Source: G965247775 sp965247775 (GTDB lineage Bacteria > Chloroflexota > Dehalococcoidia > Bin125). Taken from it: 64,000 nucleotides of DNA. The stretch spans positions 2,666,001-2,730,000 of the forward strand of contig OZ252031.1 of the NCBI GenBank assembly GCA_965247775.1. Direction: 5' to 3'. A program made the translations under genes and the position numbers. The notes beneath the pieces are model-generated. The model was not told the DNA's origin, searched no databases, and worked only from the letters and a program-made list of their open reading frames with translations. Below, one piece after another: positions 45,942 through 53,760 of the stretch (position 1 is the stretch's first letter; each line of letters starts with the position of its first letter).

Positions 45942-47231
45942 TCAGATGATGGGGTCCACGATGATGGCCTGGTCCCGCTCGGGCCCCACGCTGACCAGCG
46001 CGGCCGGGACGCCGATCAGGCCTTCGATGCAGCGGACGTAGTTGCGGGCCTCCAGCGGCAGATCGTCGAAGTTGCGGCAGCGGCTGGTGTCGGTCAGCCA
46101 GCCGGGCATTTCCTCGAGGACGGGGCGAGCGGCGAAGAGGTCGCGGCGGCTGGCGGGCATCTCGACGGTGCGGCGCCCGCCGATCTGATAGGCGACGCAG
46201 ACCTTGAGGGCCTCGAAGGTGTCGAGCACGTCGAGCCGGGTCAGGGAGATGCTCTGGCAGCCGTTGAGGCCAACGGTGTAGCGGGCGGCGACGGCGTCGA
46301 ACCAACCGCAGCGGCGCGGCCGGCCGGTGGTGGTGCCGTACTCCTGGCCGCAGTCGCGCAGACGGTCGCCGACGGCGCCGCTGAGTTCGGAGGGCATGGG
46401 GCCGTTGCCGACGCGGGTCTGGTAGGCCTTGTAGACGCCGAGCACGCGGTCGATTTCGCGGGGGCTGATGCCCACGCCCATGGCGGCGCCGGCGGCCATG
46501 GAGGTGGGGACAGAGGAGGTGACGTAGTCGTAGGTGCCGGCGTCCAGGTCCAGCAGCGTGCCCTGGGCGCCCTCCAGGAGCACGCGTTCGCCCCTGCGGA
46601 GGGCGTCCCGGCAGAGCTGGCCGGTGTCGGTGACGTAGGGGGCCAGACGGCTCCAGTGTTCGCGGTAGGCGTCGGTGATCGGCTCCGGGCGTAGGGGCTC
46701 CAGGTCGTAGAGGCGGGTGAGGACCTGGTTCTTGTAGTCCAGGAGGAAGCGGAGGCGGTCCTGGAACCCCTCCGGGTCGGCGAGTTCGGCGATGCGGATG
46801 CCCATCCGGCCGACCTTGTCGACGAAGGCCGGCCCAACCCCCTTGCCGGTGGTGCCGACGGCGTTGGCACCGCGCAGGCGCTCGTCGGCGGCGTCGATGA
46901 GCGGGTGCCAGGGCATGACGAGGTGGGCGCGGTCGGAGACGCGCAGGCGCTCCGTGCTGACGCCACGCGTCTCCAGGGCGGTGATCTCCTCGATGAGGCC
47001 GGCGGGGTCGAGGACGACGCCGTTGCCGATCACGCAGGTTTTCTCGGGGTAGAAGATGCCGGCCGGGACGACGTGGAGGGCGAACTTGCCGAGGTGATTG
47101 ACGATGGTGTGGCCGGCGTTGTGCCCGGCCGAGTAGCGGGCGACGATGCCCGCCTTGCGGGCCAGCAGATCGACGACGCGGCCCTTGCCCTCGTCGCCCC
47201 ACTGGCCGCCGATGACCACGACCGCGGGCAT
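45942..47231 (-). CDS. purA: Adenylosuccinate synthetase
   Basis: A 429-residue GTP-dependent enzyme converting IMP to adenylosuccinate. The GTP loop is GGQWGDEGKGRVVD at the N-terminus; GHNAGHTIV, EGAQGTLLDLDAGTYDYVTSS and the C-terminal GGRRTVEMPAS region follow. ATG 47231 follows GAGGAG. The leader of about 120 nt contains two copies of a hairpin-forming repeat. Confidence 0.97.
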   Translation of the reverse strand: MPAVVVIGGQWGDEGKGRVVDLLARKAGIVARYSAGHNAGHTIVNHLGKFALHVVPAGIFYPEKTCVIGNGVVLDPAGLIEEITALETRGVSTERLRVSDRAHLVMPWHPLIDAADERLRGANAVGTTGKGVGPAFVDKVGRMGIRIAELADPEGFQDRLRFLLDYKNQVLTRLYDLEPLRPEPITDAYREHWSRLAPYVTDTGQLCRDALRRGERVLLEGAQGTLLDLDAGTYDYVTSSVPTSMAAGAAMGVGISPREIDRVLGVYKAYQTRVGNGPMPSELSGAVGDRLRDCGQEYGTTTGRPRRCGWFDAVAARYTVGLNGCQSISLTRLDVLDTFEALKVCVAYQIGGRRTVEMPASRRDLFAARPVLEEMPGWLTDTSRCRNFDDLPLEARNYVRCIEGLIGVPAALVSVGPERDQAIIVDPII

Positions 47232-47304
47232 GGTCTGGCTCTCCTCAGGCGCCGTCTCTGGCGCGCGCAAGCCGCGCCCGGAGACAGGGGCTCGCACACG
47301 GACA

Positions 47305-47350
47305 CCCCGCCGAGGGCGGGCTCACGTTGGACGCCCCGCCGAGGGCGGGG
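47305..47350. repeat. Two hairpin-forming direct repeats upstream of purA
   Basis: CCCCGCCGAGGGCGGG occurs at 47305-47320 and 47334-47349, 29 bp apart, within a longer imperfect repeat. Each copy can fold as CCCGCC-GAG-GGCGGG; the second gains one more pair. They lie in the purA leader on the minus strand. Confidence 0.7.
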
Positions 47351-47360
47351 CACGGGCGGG

Positions 47361-47366
47361 ATCGTA
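47361..47366 (-). promoter_or_regulatory. Possible -10 (TACGAT) of purA
   Basis: TACGAT on the minus strand, 130 nt before purA and just upstream of the two hairpin repeats. The -35 region is not convincing. Confidence 0.3.
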
Positions 47367-47420
47367 CCACGCAGCCGGGACGGCCTGGTGGCCCCGCCTG
47401 GCCACTGCCGCGCTCGCCGG

Positions 47421-47426
47421 TAGACT
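47421..47426 (+). promoter_or_regulatory. Possible -10 (TAGACT) of the antiporter gene
   Basis: TAGACT lies 36 nt before the antiporter ATG. No good -35 hexamer is seen upstream in the GC-rich DNA. Confidence 0.3.
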
Positions 47427-47462
47427 GGCGCCCACCCCACCGGGCACCTGATCGAGGGACGC

Positions 47463-49439
47463 ATGGAGCCGGAGATCGATTTCGCGCCGCTCCTGCTGGT
47501 CTCGGCGCTGGCCTTCCTCGTGCCACTGGCGACGCACCGGCTGAGCGGCGGAGCGATGCCCTCGGTGGTGGGCGAGATCCTCGCCGGGATCATCTTCGGT
47601 AGCTCGGTCGTGGGCGTGATCGAGGAGAACGTCTGGCTGGAGTTCCTCTCGCTCTTCGGCTTCGCCTACCTGATGTTCCTGGCCGGTCTGGAAGTGGACG
47701 TGGCCCTGCTGATGCGGCCGCTGGGACGACGCTGGATGTACCCGCGGCTGGCGCTGCGGCATCCCCTCGTCGCCGGGGTGCTGTTGCTGGGCCTGGTGCT
47801 GGGCCTGACGGCGGCGGGGGTGGCGCTGATCAACGTCTGGGGCAAGGAGGACGATTTCGCCCTGCTGCTGTTCGTGCTTTCGGCGACGGCGGTGGGGGTG
47901 ATGGCGCCGGTGTTGAAGGAGCGGGACGGCCTGGGCACGTACGCGCAGGTGCTGCTGGTGACGGGCTTCCTGGTGGAGTTCGTGGGCATCGTGGCGATCG
48001 GCATTATCGCGGCGACCGACCGGGAGGGGCTGAGGCTGGAGGCGCTGCTGCTGCTCTTGCTGCCGGCGGCCTTCGCGGCGCTGGTCCTGGCCGCCCGCAC
48101 GGGGCGCACACGGGTGCCGGAGCTGGCGACGCTGATGAGCGAGCTGGCGCACGCCTCCTCGCAGATCCAGATCCGGGGCGCCCTGGCGCTGCTGGTGATT
48201 TTCGTGGTGATGTCGCAGGTGGTGGGGACGGAGCTGGTGCTGGGCGCTTTCTTCGCGGGGCTGGCACTCACCATCCTCTCACCGAAGCAAGGCTCGTCCA
48301 TGCGGGTGAAGCTGGATGCGCTGGGCTACGGCTTCTTCATCCCCATCTTCTTCATCACCGCCGGCGCGACGCTGGACCTGGGCGCGCTGGGGGAGAGTAC
48401 CGATGCCGTGCTGCTGATCCCGGCTTTCCTGGCCGTGGGGCTGCTGGCGAAGATTGTGCCGGGACTGATCGCGCTGTGGCCGGCCTTCGGTCCACGGCGC
48501 GCGACGGCGGGTGGCGTGCTGCTGACGGCCAACCTGAGCCTGATCCTGGCGGCGCTGACGATCGCGGAAGGGCGCTTGGAGGAAGCGACGTCGGCGGCGC
48601 TGCTGGTGCTGGCCCTGATCTCCACGGCAGGGGCGCCGCTGGGGTTCAATGCCCTGCTGCCGCGACGGCCGCCGGAGGCGCGCGCGCGCGCGATCGTCGT
48701 GGGGGCGGGGGAAACGGGGCGGGGCGTGGCGATGAGCCTCTACCACGCGGGCCTGAGCGTGGTGGTGATCGATCTGGACGAGGCGCGCCTGCGCGGCCTG
48801 GCGCAGGCGGGATGCAGCACGGTCGTAGGGGATGCGCGGGACGGGGACGTGCTGGCGATCGCGCGGCCGGAGATCAGCGAGGTGGCGGTAGTCACGATCG
48901 CGAGCGCGGATTGGGTCTACCTGGTGGCGCAGCGACTGCGGGAGGCGGACCGCAACCTCCGGATCGTCACCTGGGGCGAGCGGGCGGATCGCCGCCTGGA
49001 GGCGCTGGACGTGGAGGTGTATCTGCGGGAGCGGGCGACGGCGGTGGCGCTATCCGGCGCGGTGTTGCGTCCGGGGCTGTTCCACGCGCTGGGCAGCGCG
49101 GAGTTGAGCGGGCTGGAGGAGGTGGACGTGCGGAACGCGCGCGTGACGGGCATCGCCCTGCGCGATCTGGCGCTGCCGGGGAACGTGCGCGTCCTACTGA
49201 TCCTGCGGGGGGGCGAGCTGATCATCGCGGAGGCGGACTCGACGCTGGAGCTGCAGGATCATGTGACGCTGGGTGGGGAGGCGGAGGCGGTCGCGGAGAC
49301 GTTCCGCCTCCTGAGCGGGCGGCGCTTGGAGCGGCTGCCCGCGCACGGGCCCGCGCCGGCCGGCCCACCGCCGGGCGCCCCACCGGACACGTTGCCCGAG
49401 CCGATCCCGCCCGGGTTGCTGGAGGCGGCCGACCGTTGA
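47463..49439 (+). CDS. CPA2-type monovalent cation/H+ antiporter with RCK domains
   Basis: A 658-residue KefB/GerN-like transporter. Residues 1-395 hold about 12 hydrophobic segments, including the conserved F-L-A-G-L-E near residue 75. From residue 410 a TrkA-N nucleotide-binding domain begins (AIVVGAGETGRGVAMSLYHAG, then VVIDLDEARLRGLAQAG and VVGDARDGDVL), followed by a TrkA-C domain and a Pro-rich end. The RCK domains would gate transport by NAD(H) or other nucleotides. K+ or Na+ specificity cannot be read. It is divergent from purA. Confidence 0.92.
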   Translation: MEPEIDFAPLLLVSALAFLVPLATHRLSGGAMPSVVGEILAGIIFGSSVVGVIEENVWLEFLSLFGFAYLMFLAGLEVDVALLMRPLGRRWMYPRLALRHPLVAGVLLLGLVLGLTAAGVALINVWGKEDDFALLLFVLSATAVGVMAPVLKERDGLGTYAQVLLVTGFLVEFVGIVAIGIIAATDREGLRLEALLLLLLPAAFAALVLAARTGRTRVPELATLMSELAHASSQIQIRGALALLVIFVVMSQVVGTELVLGAFFAGLALTILSPKQGSSMRVKLDALGYGFFIPIFFITAGATLDLGALGESTDAVLLIPAFLAVGLLAKIVPGLIALWPAFGPRRATAGGVLLTANLSLILAALTIAEGRLEEATSAALLVLALISTAGAPLGFNALLPRRPPEARARAIVVGAGETGRGVAMSLYHAGLSVVVIDLDEARLRGLAQAGCSTVVGDARDGDVLAIARPEISEVAVVTIASADWVYLVAQRLREADRNLRIVTWGERADRRLEALDVEVYLRERATAVALSGAVLRPGLFHALGSAELSGLEEVDVRNARVTGIALRDLALPGNVRVLLILRGGELIIAEADSTLELQDHVTLGGEAEAVAETFRLLSGRRLERLPAHGPAPAGPPPGAPPDTLPEPIPPGLLEAADR

Positions 49440-49972
49440 CCGCTTCCGACGCACCGCTGCCGCCGCCTCCGTCCGCCCGCATCGTGGAGGTGAAGGAGCG
49501 GCTGGGCAAAGAGACGCTGCGCTTCGATCTGGAGTGCTGGGCCACGAGTGCGGACCACGTCGTGGCGCGCTGGCTGGCGGGAGCGGAGAACGTGTTCGGC
49601 GCGCCGGAGAGGACGTATTCGTGGGGGGTCTGGTGGCTGGGACGGCCGCTGGGGGCCTACCGGCTGCACGCTCCGGACGGGGCGCTGCTGCGCTACCGGC
49701 TGGACGTGATCGAGGAGGTGCGCATCAGTGAGGGGGAGGTGCGCTACCGCGACCTGTTGCTGGATGCGCGCATCCAACCGGACGGCGAGGTCAGCTTCGA
49801 GGACGAGGACGAGGTATCGGAGGCGATCGCCGCGGGCGGACTGAGCCGGGTGCAGCGCTGGCGCATCGATTGGGCCCGGGGCGTGCTGCGGGATCGGCCG
49901 GGGCTGGTGCGGGGGTGGGTGGACCGGGCGATCGAGGAGGCGATCCTCAGTCAGGATCCTCAACGATCGTGA
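49436..49972 (+). CDS. DUF402 (FomD/Ntdp-like) protein
   Basis: About 178 residues from TTG 49436, which overlaps the antiporter stop (TTGA); a GTG a little later is an alternative. The DUF402 landmarks are there: VEVKERLGKETLRFDLECW, YSWGVWWLGRPLGAYRLHAPDG, a strand with RYRDLLLDARIQPDG, and the acidic EDEDEV near the end. Characterised members hydrolyse nucleoside di- or triphosphates or activated phosphonates with divalent metal ions. Substrate here unknown. Confidence 0.82.
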   Translation: MTASDAPLPPPPSARIVEVKERLGKETLRFDLECWATSADHVVARWLAGAENVFGAPERTYSWGVWWLGRPLGAYRLHAPDGALLRYRLDVIEEVRISEGEVRYRDLLLDARIQPDGEVSFEDEDEVSEAIAAGGLSRVQRWRIDWARGVLRDRPGLVRGWVDRAIEEAILSQDPQRS

Positions 49973-49979
49973 ACCACGG

Positions 49980-50179
49980 AAGAGGGCAGCGGGCCCCCAG
50001 CGGAGCTTCTGGTACCGGGCGCCAGTGATCGGTTGGCGGCTCTCTGAGTACGCGCGAAAGTCCGAGAAGTACAGCAACTTGTTCAGCTTGATCGCGCCGA
50101 ACTTCGGGTCATCGGCGGATCGCTTGGCGAGATACAGCATCAGTTCCTTGAACGTATCTCCTCGGAATACGAAATCCAT
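49980..50179 (-). pseudogene. Truncated DUF4065/SocA-like (Panacea) gene fragment
   Basis: From ATG 50179 the minus strand encodes FKELMLYLAKRSADDPKFG and IKLNKLLYFSDFRAYSES, then GARYQKLRWGPA, the N-terminal half of the DUF4065/Panacea domain found in SocA and in antitoxins. Similarity stops near 49985, where the sequence runs into the 3' end of the convergent DUF402 gene; the second half is missing. Its base composition is clearly less GC-rich than the neighbours, which suggests acquisition and then deletion. A toxin partner is not seen in the remaining gap. Confidence 0.65.
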
Positions 50180-50305
50180 CGCTTCTGCCTTCCCGGGCGG
50201 GCCGGCAGCGCGTGTGGGCACGTTGAACTGGGACCGCTGTCATCGCCGTGACGCGAGTGGCAGCTCGTTGTCAGGCGGTAACGGCCTACAGTTCCGTGAC
50301 AAGCG

Positions 50306-50324
50306 AGTCGCCCGCCGGGCGACT
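50306..50324. terminator. Perfect palindrome, possible terminator or mobile-element scar
   Basis: AGTCGCCCG-C-CGGGCGACT in the gap 50180-50388 next to the gene remnant. It could fold with a 7-bp stem and 5-nt loop and is followed on the plus strand by a short T-containing stretch without a clean U-run. Apart from this palindrome, 50180-50388 shows nothing that I recognise. Confidence 0.4.
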
Positions 50325-50388
50325 TGGCTGCTTAACGGGCAGCCATCCACCGACCGCCCAGCATTCCCGCACATCCGTGCTGCTTGCA

Positions 50389-50847
50389 CTAGCGCTTGGG
50401 CAGCATGACGGCGCGTTGGAACTCCAGCACGACCTCATCCTTCTGGTTGAGGCCCTGCGTCTTCACCGTGACGATGCCGCGGTCCGGCTGGCTCTTGGAG
50501 TCACGGACCGTGAGGACTTCGCTGCGGGCGTAGAGCGTATCGCCGTGGAAGACCGGCTTGAGGTGCCGCATCTCCGAGGTGGCGAGGTTGGCGATGGCCT
50601 TGCCGCTGACGACCGGCACGGTCATGCCGAAGACGAGGCTGTAGACCAGGGGCCCGGCCACAATGCGCTGGCCGAACTGGGTGTCCGCGGCATAGGCGGC
50701 GTCGTTGTGGAGCGGGTGGTGGTTCATCGTGAGCATGCAGAAGAGGACGTCGTCGGACTCGGTCACGGTGCGACCGGGCCAGTGCTCGATGACCTCCCCG
50801 ACGTGGAAGTCCTCCAGGTAGCGGCCGAACAGCTCCTTGGTGGGCAT
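50389..50847 (-). CDS. MaoC-like acyl-CoA hydratase
   Basis: A 152-residue single hot-dog domain. The hydratase-2 motif is visible as D-x(8)-N-H-H-P-L-H-N-D near residue 35, with the catalytic Asp/His pair, and GPLVYSLVFGMTVPVVSG follows. These enzymes hydrate enoyl-CoA-type substrates, some of them mesaconyl-CoA. It is the last gene of a minus-strand set with an acyl-CoA dehydrogenase (18-nt gap) and a CitE-like lyase. Confidence 0.9.
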   Translation of the reverse strand: MPTKELFGRYLEDFHVGEVIEHWPGRTVTESDDVLFCMLTMNHHPLHNDAAYAADTQFGQRIVAGPLVYSLVFGMTVPVVSGKAIANLATSEMRHLKPVFHGDTLYARSEVLTVRDSKSQPDRGIVTVKTQGLNQKDEVVLEFQRAVMLPKR

Positions 50848-50865
50848 GGGCTCCTCCGGGGGCGG

Positions 50866-52053
50866 CTACTCGGTCTTGTAGATCTCGAGCAGGCGGCGGG
50901 CGATGACGATGCGCTGGATCTCGTTGGTGCCTTCGGCGACGGCCATGAGCGGGGCGTCGCGGTAGTAGCGCTCGACCGGGAGTTCCGTGGTGTAGCCGAT
51001 GCCGCCGTGCACGCGCAGCGCCTCGGTGGTGCACTCCAGCGCCACTTCAGTGGCGAAGAGCTTGGCCATGCCCACGTCGAGGTCGGCGCGGACGCCGCAG
51101 TCCTTCTTGCGGGCGGCGTCGCGGGCGAGCAGGCGGGCGGCGCGGATCTTGGTCGCCATGTCGGCCAGCTTGAGCTGGATCGCCTGGTGCTGGGCGATGG
51201 CCACGCCCATCGTCTCGCGCTGCTGGGCGTAGGTGATGGAGGCGTCGAAGGCGGCCTGAGCCACGCCGACGGCGCGCGAGGCGACGTTGATGCGGCCAAT
51301 CTCCAGCGCCCCGATCATGTGCTGGAAACCCCGGCCCTCACTCCCCCCGAGCAGGTTGCGGGCCGGCACGCGGGCGTCCTCGAAGAAGAGTTCGGTGGTG
51401 GCGGGCCCTTTGTAGCCCAGCTTCTCGATGAGGCGGCCGGTGCTGAAGCCGGGGGTGTTCGCCTCCACCAGGAAGGCGCTGATCCCCTTGTGGCGGGGTT
51501 GCGCTTCGGGATCGGTCTTGGCCATGGTCAGGATCACGCCGGCGCGATCGCCGTTGGTGACGAAGAGCTTGTTGCCATTAATCAGGTAGTCGTCGGCGTC
51601 GCGGCGGGCGGTGGTGCGGATGGCCTGGGCGTCGCTGCCGGCGTTGGGCTCGGTGATGCTGAAAGCGGCCTGCACCTCGCCGCTGGCGAGGCCGGGCAGG
51701 AAGCGGGCTTGCTGCTCCTCCGTGCCGAAGGACTGCAGCGCGTAGCCGTTGATGCTGTTGCCGTTGATGATGCCGCCCAGGCCCATCCAACCGCGGCAGA
51801 TCTCCTCAATGACGGCGGAGTAGGTCTCGTAGGAGAGGCCCAGGCCGCCGTGCTCCGGCGCGAAGGTGATGGAGAAGAGCCCCATCTCGACCATGTCGCG
51901 GTGCAAGTCGGCGGGGAAGACGCCGGCGTGTTCGAGGGCGTCGGCGCTGGGGATGACCTTTTCGTCGACCCAGCGGCGCACGGTGCGCACGATATCGGCG
52001 CCGATTTCGCCGTCGCCGGCGATGATCTCGCGGACGTCGCTGAGGCTGGGCAT
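50866..52053 (-). CDS. Acyl-CoA dehydrogenase
   Basis: A 395-residue FAD-dependent dehydrogenase. The pattern ITEPNAGSDAQAIRTTA near residue 132 lines the flavin, EALRVHGGIGYTTELPVERYYRDA comes late, and the FAD-contacting AEGTNEIQRIVIARRLL closes the protein. It oxidises an acyl-CoA to the enoyl-CoA. Placement between MaoC and CitE genes suggests a short-chain or branched dicarboxylyl-CoA substrate, for example methylsuccinyl-CoA, but this is only inferred. Confidence 0.94.
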   Translation of the reverse strand: MPSLSDVREIIAGDGEIGADIVRTVRRWVDEKVIPSADALEHAGVFPADLHRDMVEMGLFSITFAPEHGGLGLSYETYSAVIEEICRGWMGLGGIINGNSINGYALQSFGTEEQQARFLPGLASGEVQAAFSITEPNAGSDAQAIRTTARRDADDYLINGNKLFVTNGDRAGVILTMAKTDPEAQPRHKGISAFLVEANTPGFSTGRLIEKLGYKGPATTELFFEDARVPARNLLGGSEGRGFQHMIGALEIGRINVASRAVGVAQAAFDASITYAQQRETMGVAIAQHQAIQLKLADMATKIRAARLLARDAARKKDCGVRADLDVGMAKLFATEVALECTTEALRVHGGIGYTTELPVERYYRDAPLMAVAEGTNEIQRIVIARRLLEIYKTE

Positions 52054-52062
52054 CGGCGCGGC

Positions 52063-52959
52063 TCAGGCCTGCAGCAGCGCGTCGCGCGCGCTGACGCGGT
52101 CGGTCCAGTCGAGCAATTGCTGGGCGCGATCGACGACGGGGTCGTCAATCATTTCGCCGTCGAGGGCGACGGCGCCGCGGCCGTCGCGGCGCCCGTCCGC
52201 GGCCACGGCGATGATTCGGCGCGCCCAATCCAGCTCCTCCTGGCTGGGGGCGAAGACGCGGTTGGCGATCTCGACCTGACTGGGGTGGATGCAGAACTTA
52301 CCGCGGTAGCCGAACGTGCGAGCGGCCTGTAGGTCGCGCTCGAACCTGTCCAAGTCGCGGAACTCCGTGGTGGGCGTGTCCAGGGGCACGACGCGCGCGG
52401 CGGCGGCGGCGTTGGCCGTGACGGCGCGGGCGTGGGCCAGCTCGCTCCAGTCGGCCGTGGCGAGGACGCCGCTGTCGGCGCGGTAGTCGTCGGCGCCGAA
52501 GACGGCGGCGATAATGCGCGGCGACGCGGCGCAGATGGCGTAGGCGTTGACGACGGCGCGCGCCGTCTCGATCCAGGGGATGAGGCGGATGTGGCCCGGC
52601 TCGATGGCGCGGGTGCGCTCCAGGTAGGTGAGGTAGTGGTCGACCTGGGCGAGATCGGTCGCGTCGCCGACCTTGGGCAGGTTGATCGCCTCCAGGGCGG
52701 GCTGCACCACGGCGTCCAGGTCGGTTTCGGCTAGGCCGGTCTCGAGCCCGTTGATGCGCACGCAAAGCAGGCGCCCGCGGGGCTCGAACTGGCCCAGCGC
52801 GGCCGCCACGATCTCCCGCGCGGGCGGCTTGTCGTCGAGGGCGACGGAATCCTCCAGGTCCAGGCAGACGACATCGGCGGGCGTGGCGCGCGCTTTGTCG
52901 ATAAAGCGGCCCTGGTTGCCCGGCACGGAGAGCATGCTGCGTAGGATGGCGGTCGACAT
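52063..52959 (-). CDS. CitE/HpcH-type acyl-CoA lyase
   Basis: A 298-residue TIM barrel of the citrate-lyase-beta family. VVCLDLEDSVALDDKP near residue 30 has the metal-binding Glu/Asp, INLPKVGDATDL the substrate loop, VFGADDYRAD the second acidic pair, and RGKFCIHPSQVEIANRVF the closing motif. Members cleave malyl-CoA, methylmalyl-CoA or citramalyl-CoA. Combined with the hydratase and dehydrogenase it fits a route from a C5-dicarboxylyl-CoA to smaller units. Confidence 0.92.
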   Translation of the reverse strand: MSTAILRSMLSVPGNQGRFIDKARATPADVVCLDLEDSVALDDKPPAREIVAAALGQFEPRGRLLCVRINGLETGLAETDLDAVVQPALEAINLPKVGDATDLAQVDHYLTYLERTRAIEPGHIRLIPWIETARAVVNAYAICAASPRIIAAVFGADDYRADSGVLATADWSELAHARAVTANAAAAARVVPLDTPTTEFRDLDRFERDLQAARTFGYRGKFCIHPSQVEIANRVFAPSQEELDWARRIIAVAADGRRDGRGAVALDGEMIDDPVVDRAQQLLDWTDRVSARDALLQA

Positions 52960-53042
52960 ATCGTGCTCCGACGGCGCAGCATAGCGAACGCTCCGCAGGG
53001 GCGGAACGCTGCTGGGGGGCAGGTGGAGCCGGTGGGGTCCGC

Positions 53043-53741
53043 TCAGGCGTCCGTTGCGGCGGGCGTCGGGGGCGGCGACGGCGGCCGGGTGGGGAAGGCG
53101 GCGTGCAGCGCGGGGACCGCACCGGCGTGACGGGTGAGAGCGCCGCGCAGCCCCAGCGCGCGCAGTTCGGCCGGAACGGCGGCGTGCGTGGGCAGCCCCT
53201 CCACGGCGGGGAGGCCGGCCGCCTGGGCGGCGAAGACGAGCCGCGCGCGGGCGTGGTCGAGGAGGGCCGGAGAGGGCGCATCCAGGCTCAGCTCGGCGGC
53301 CAGTTGGGCGCTGGCGACGCCGAGCCAGGTGAGGCGGTGGCTGGCCCGGGCGAACTCGCCCGCCCGCGCCAGGGCGGCGGCGCTTCCGACCCAGAGGCCA
53401 AGCGCCGTCAGGCCCGGCTCGATGCCGAGGCGGCCTTCGGCGTCTTCCAGCAGGGAGTCGGCGTAGCGCACCTGGTCGACGTGCGTCGCATCGGGCAGCG
53501 AGAGGCCGTAGACGCCGGGGCGCAAGGTGGCCAGCAGTTGCTCGCGCAGCTCCGGCGACTGGGGCCCGCGCGTGTGCAGATAGAGGCAGCGGCCGGCGGC
53601 AACGAGGGCGTCGACGGCCTCGGCCGCAGCGGGCAGGCCGGCACGATCGGTGTGCATGAGGTCCAGCAACGTGGCGTCGGCGACGACATCCGGCTGGGGG
53701 TCGCCGGGCGGGACGAGCAGCAGCGCGCGAACGGAGTCCAT
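53043..53741 (-). CDS. Degenerate CitE-like paralog
   Basis: A 232-residue protein that follows the CitE outline but lacks key residues. The start, ALLLVPPGDPQPDVVADATLLDLMHTDRA, stands where CitE has DLEDSV; the metal ligands are missing. Later, ARARLVFAAQAAGLPAVEGLPTHA matches a CitE-type loop. It is shorter, with a proline-rich C-terminus. Catalysis is doubtful; it may be a regulatory or scaffold relative of the CitE protein encoded next to it. Confidence 0.68.
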   Translation of the reverse strand: MDSVRALLLVPPGDPQPDVVADATLLDLMHTDRAGLPAAAEAVDALVAAGRCLYLHTRGPQSPELREQLLATLRPGVYGLSLPDATHVDQVRYADSLLEDAEGRLGIEPGLTALGLWVGSAAALARAGEFARASHRLTWLGVASAQLAAELSLDAPSPALLDHARARLVFAAQAAGLPAVEGLPTHAAVPAELRALGLRGALTRHAGAVPALHAAFPTRPPSPPPTPAATDA

Positions 53742-53760
53742 GGCCCCCCTTGGCGTGCGC

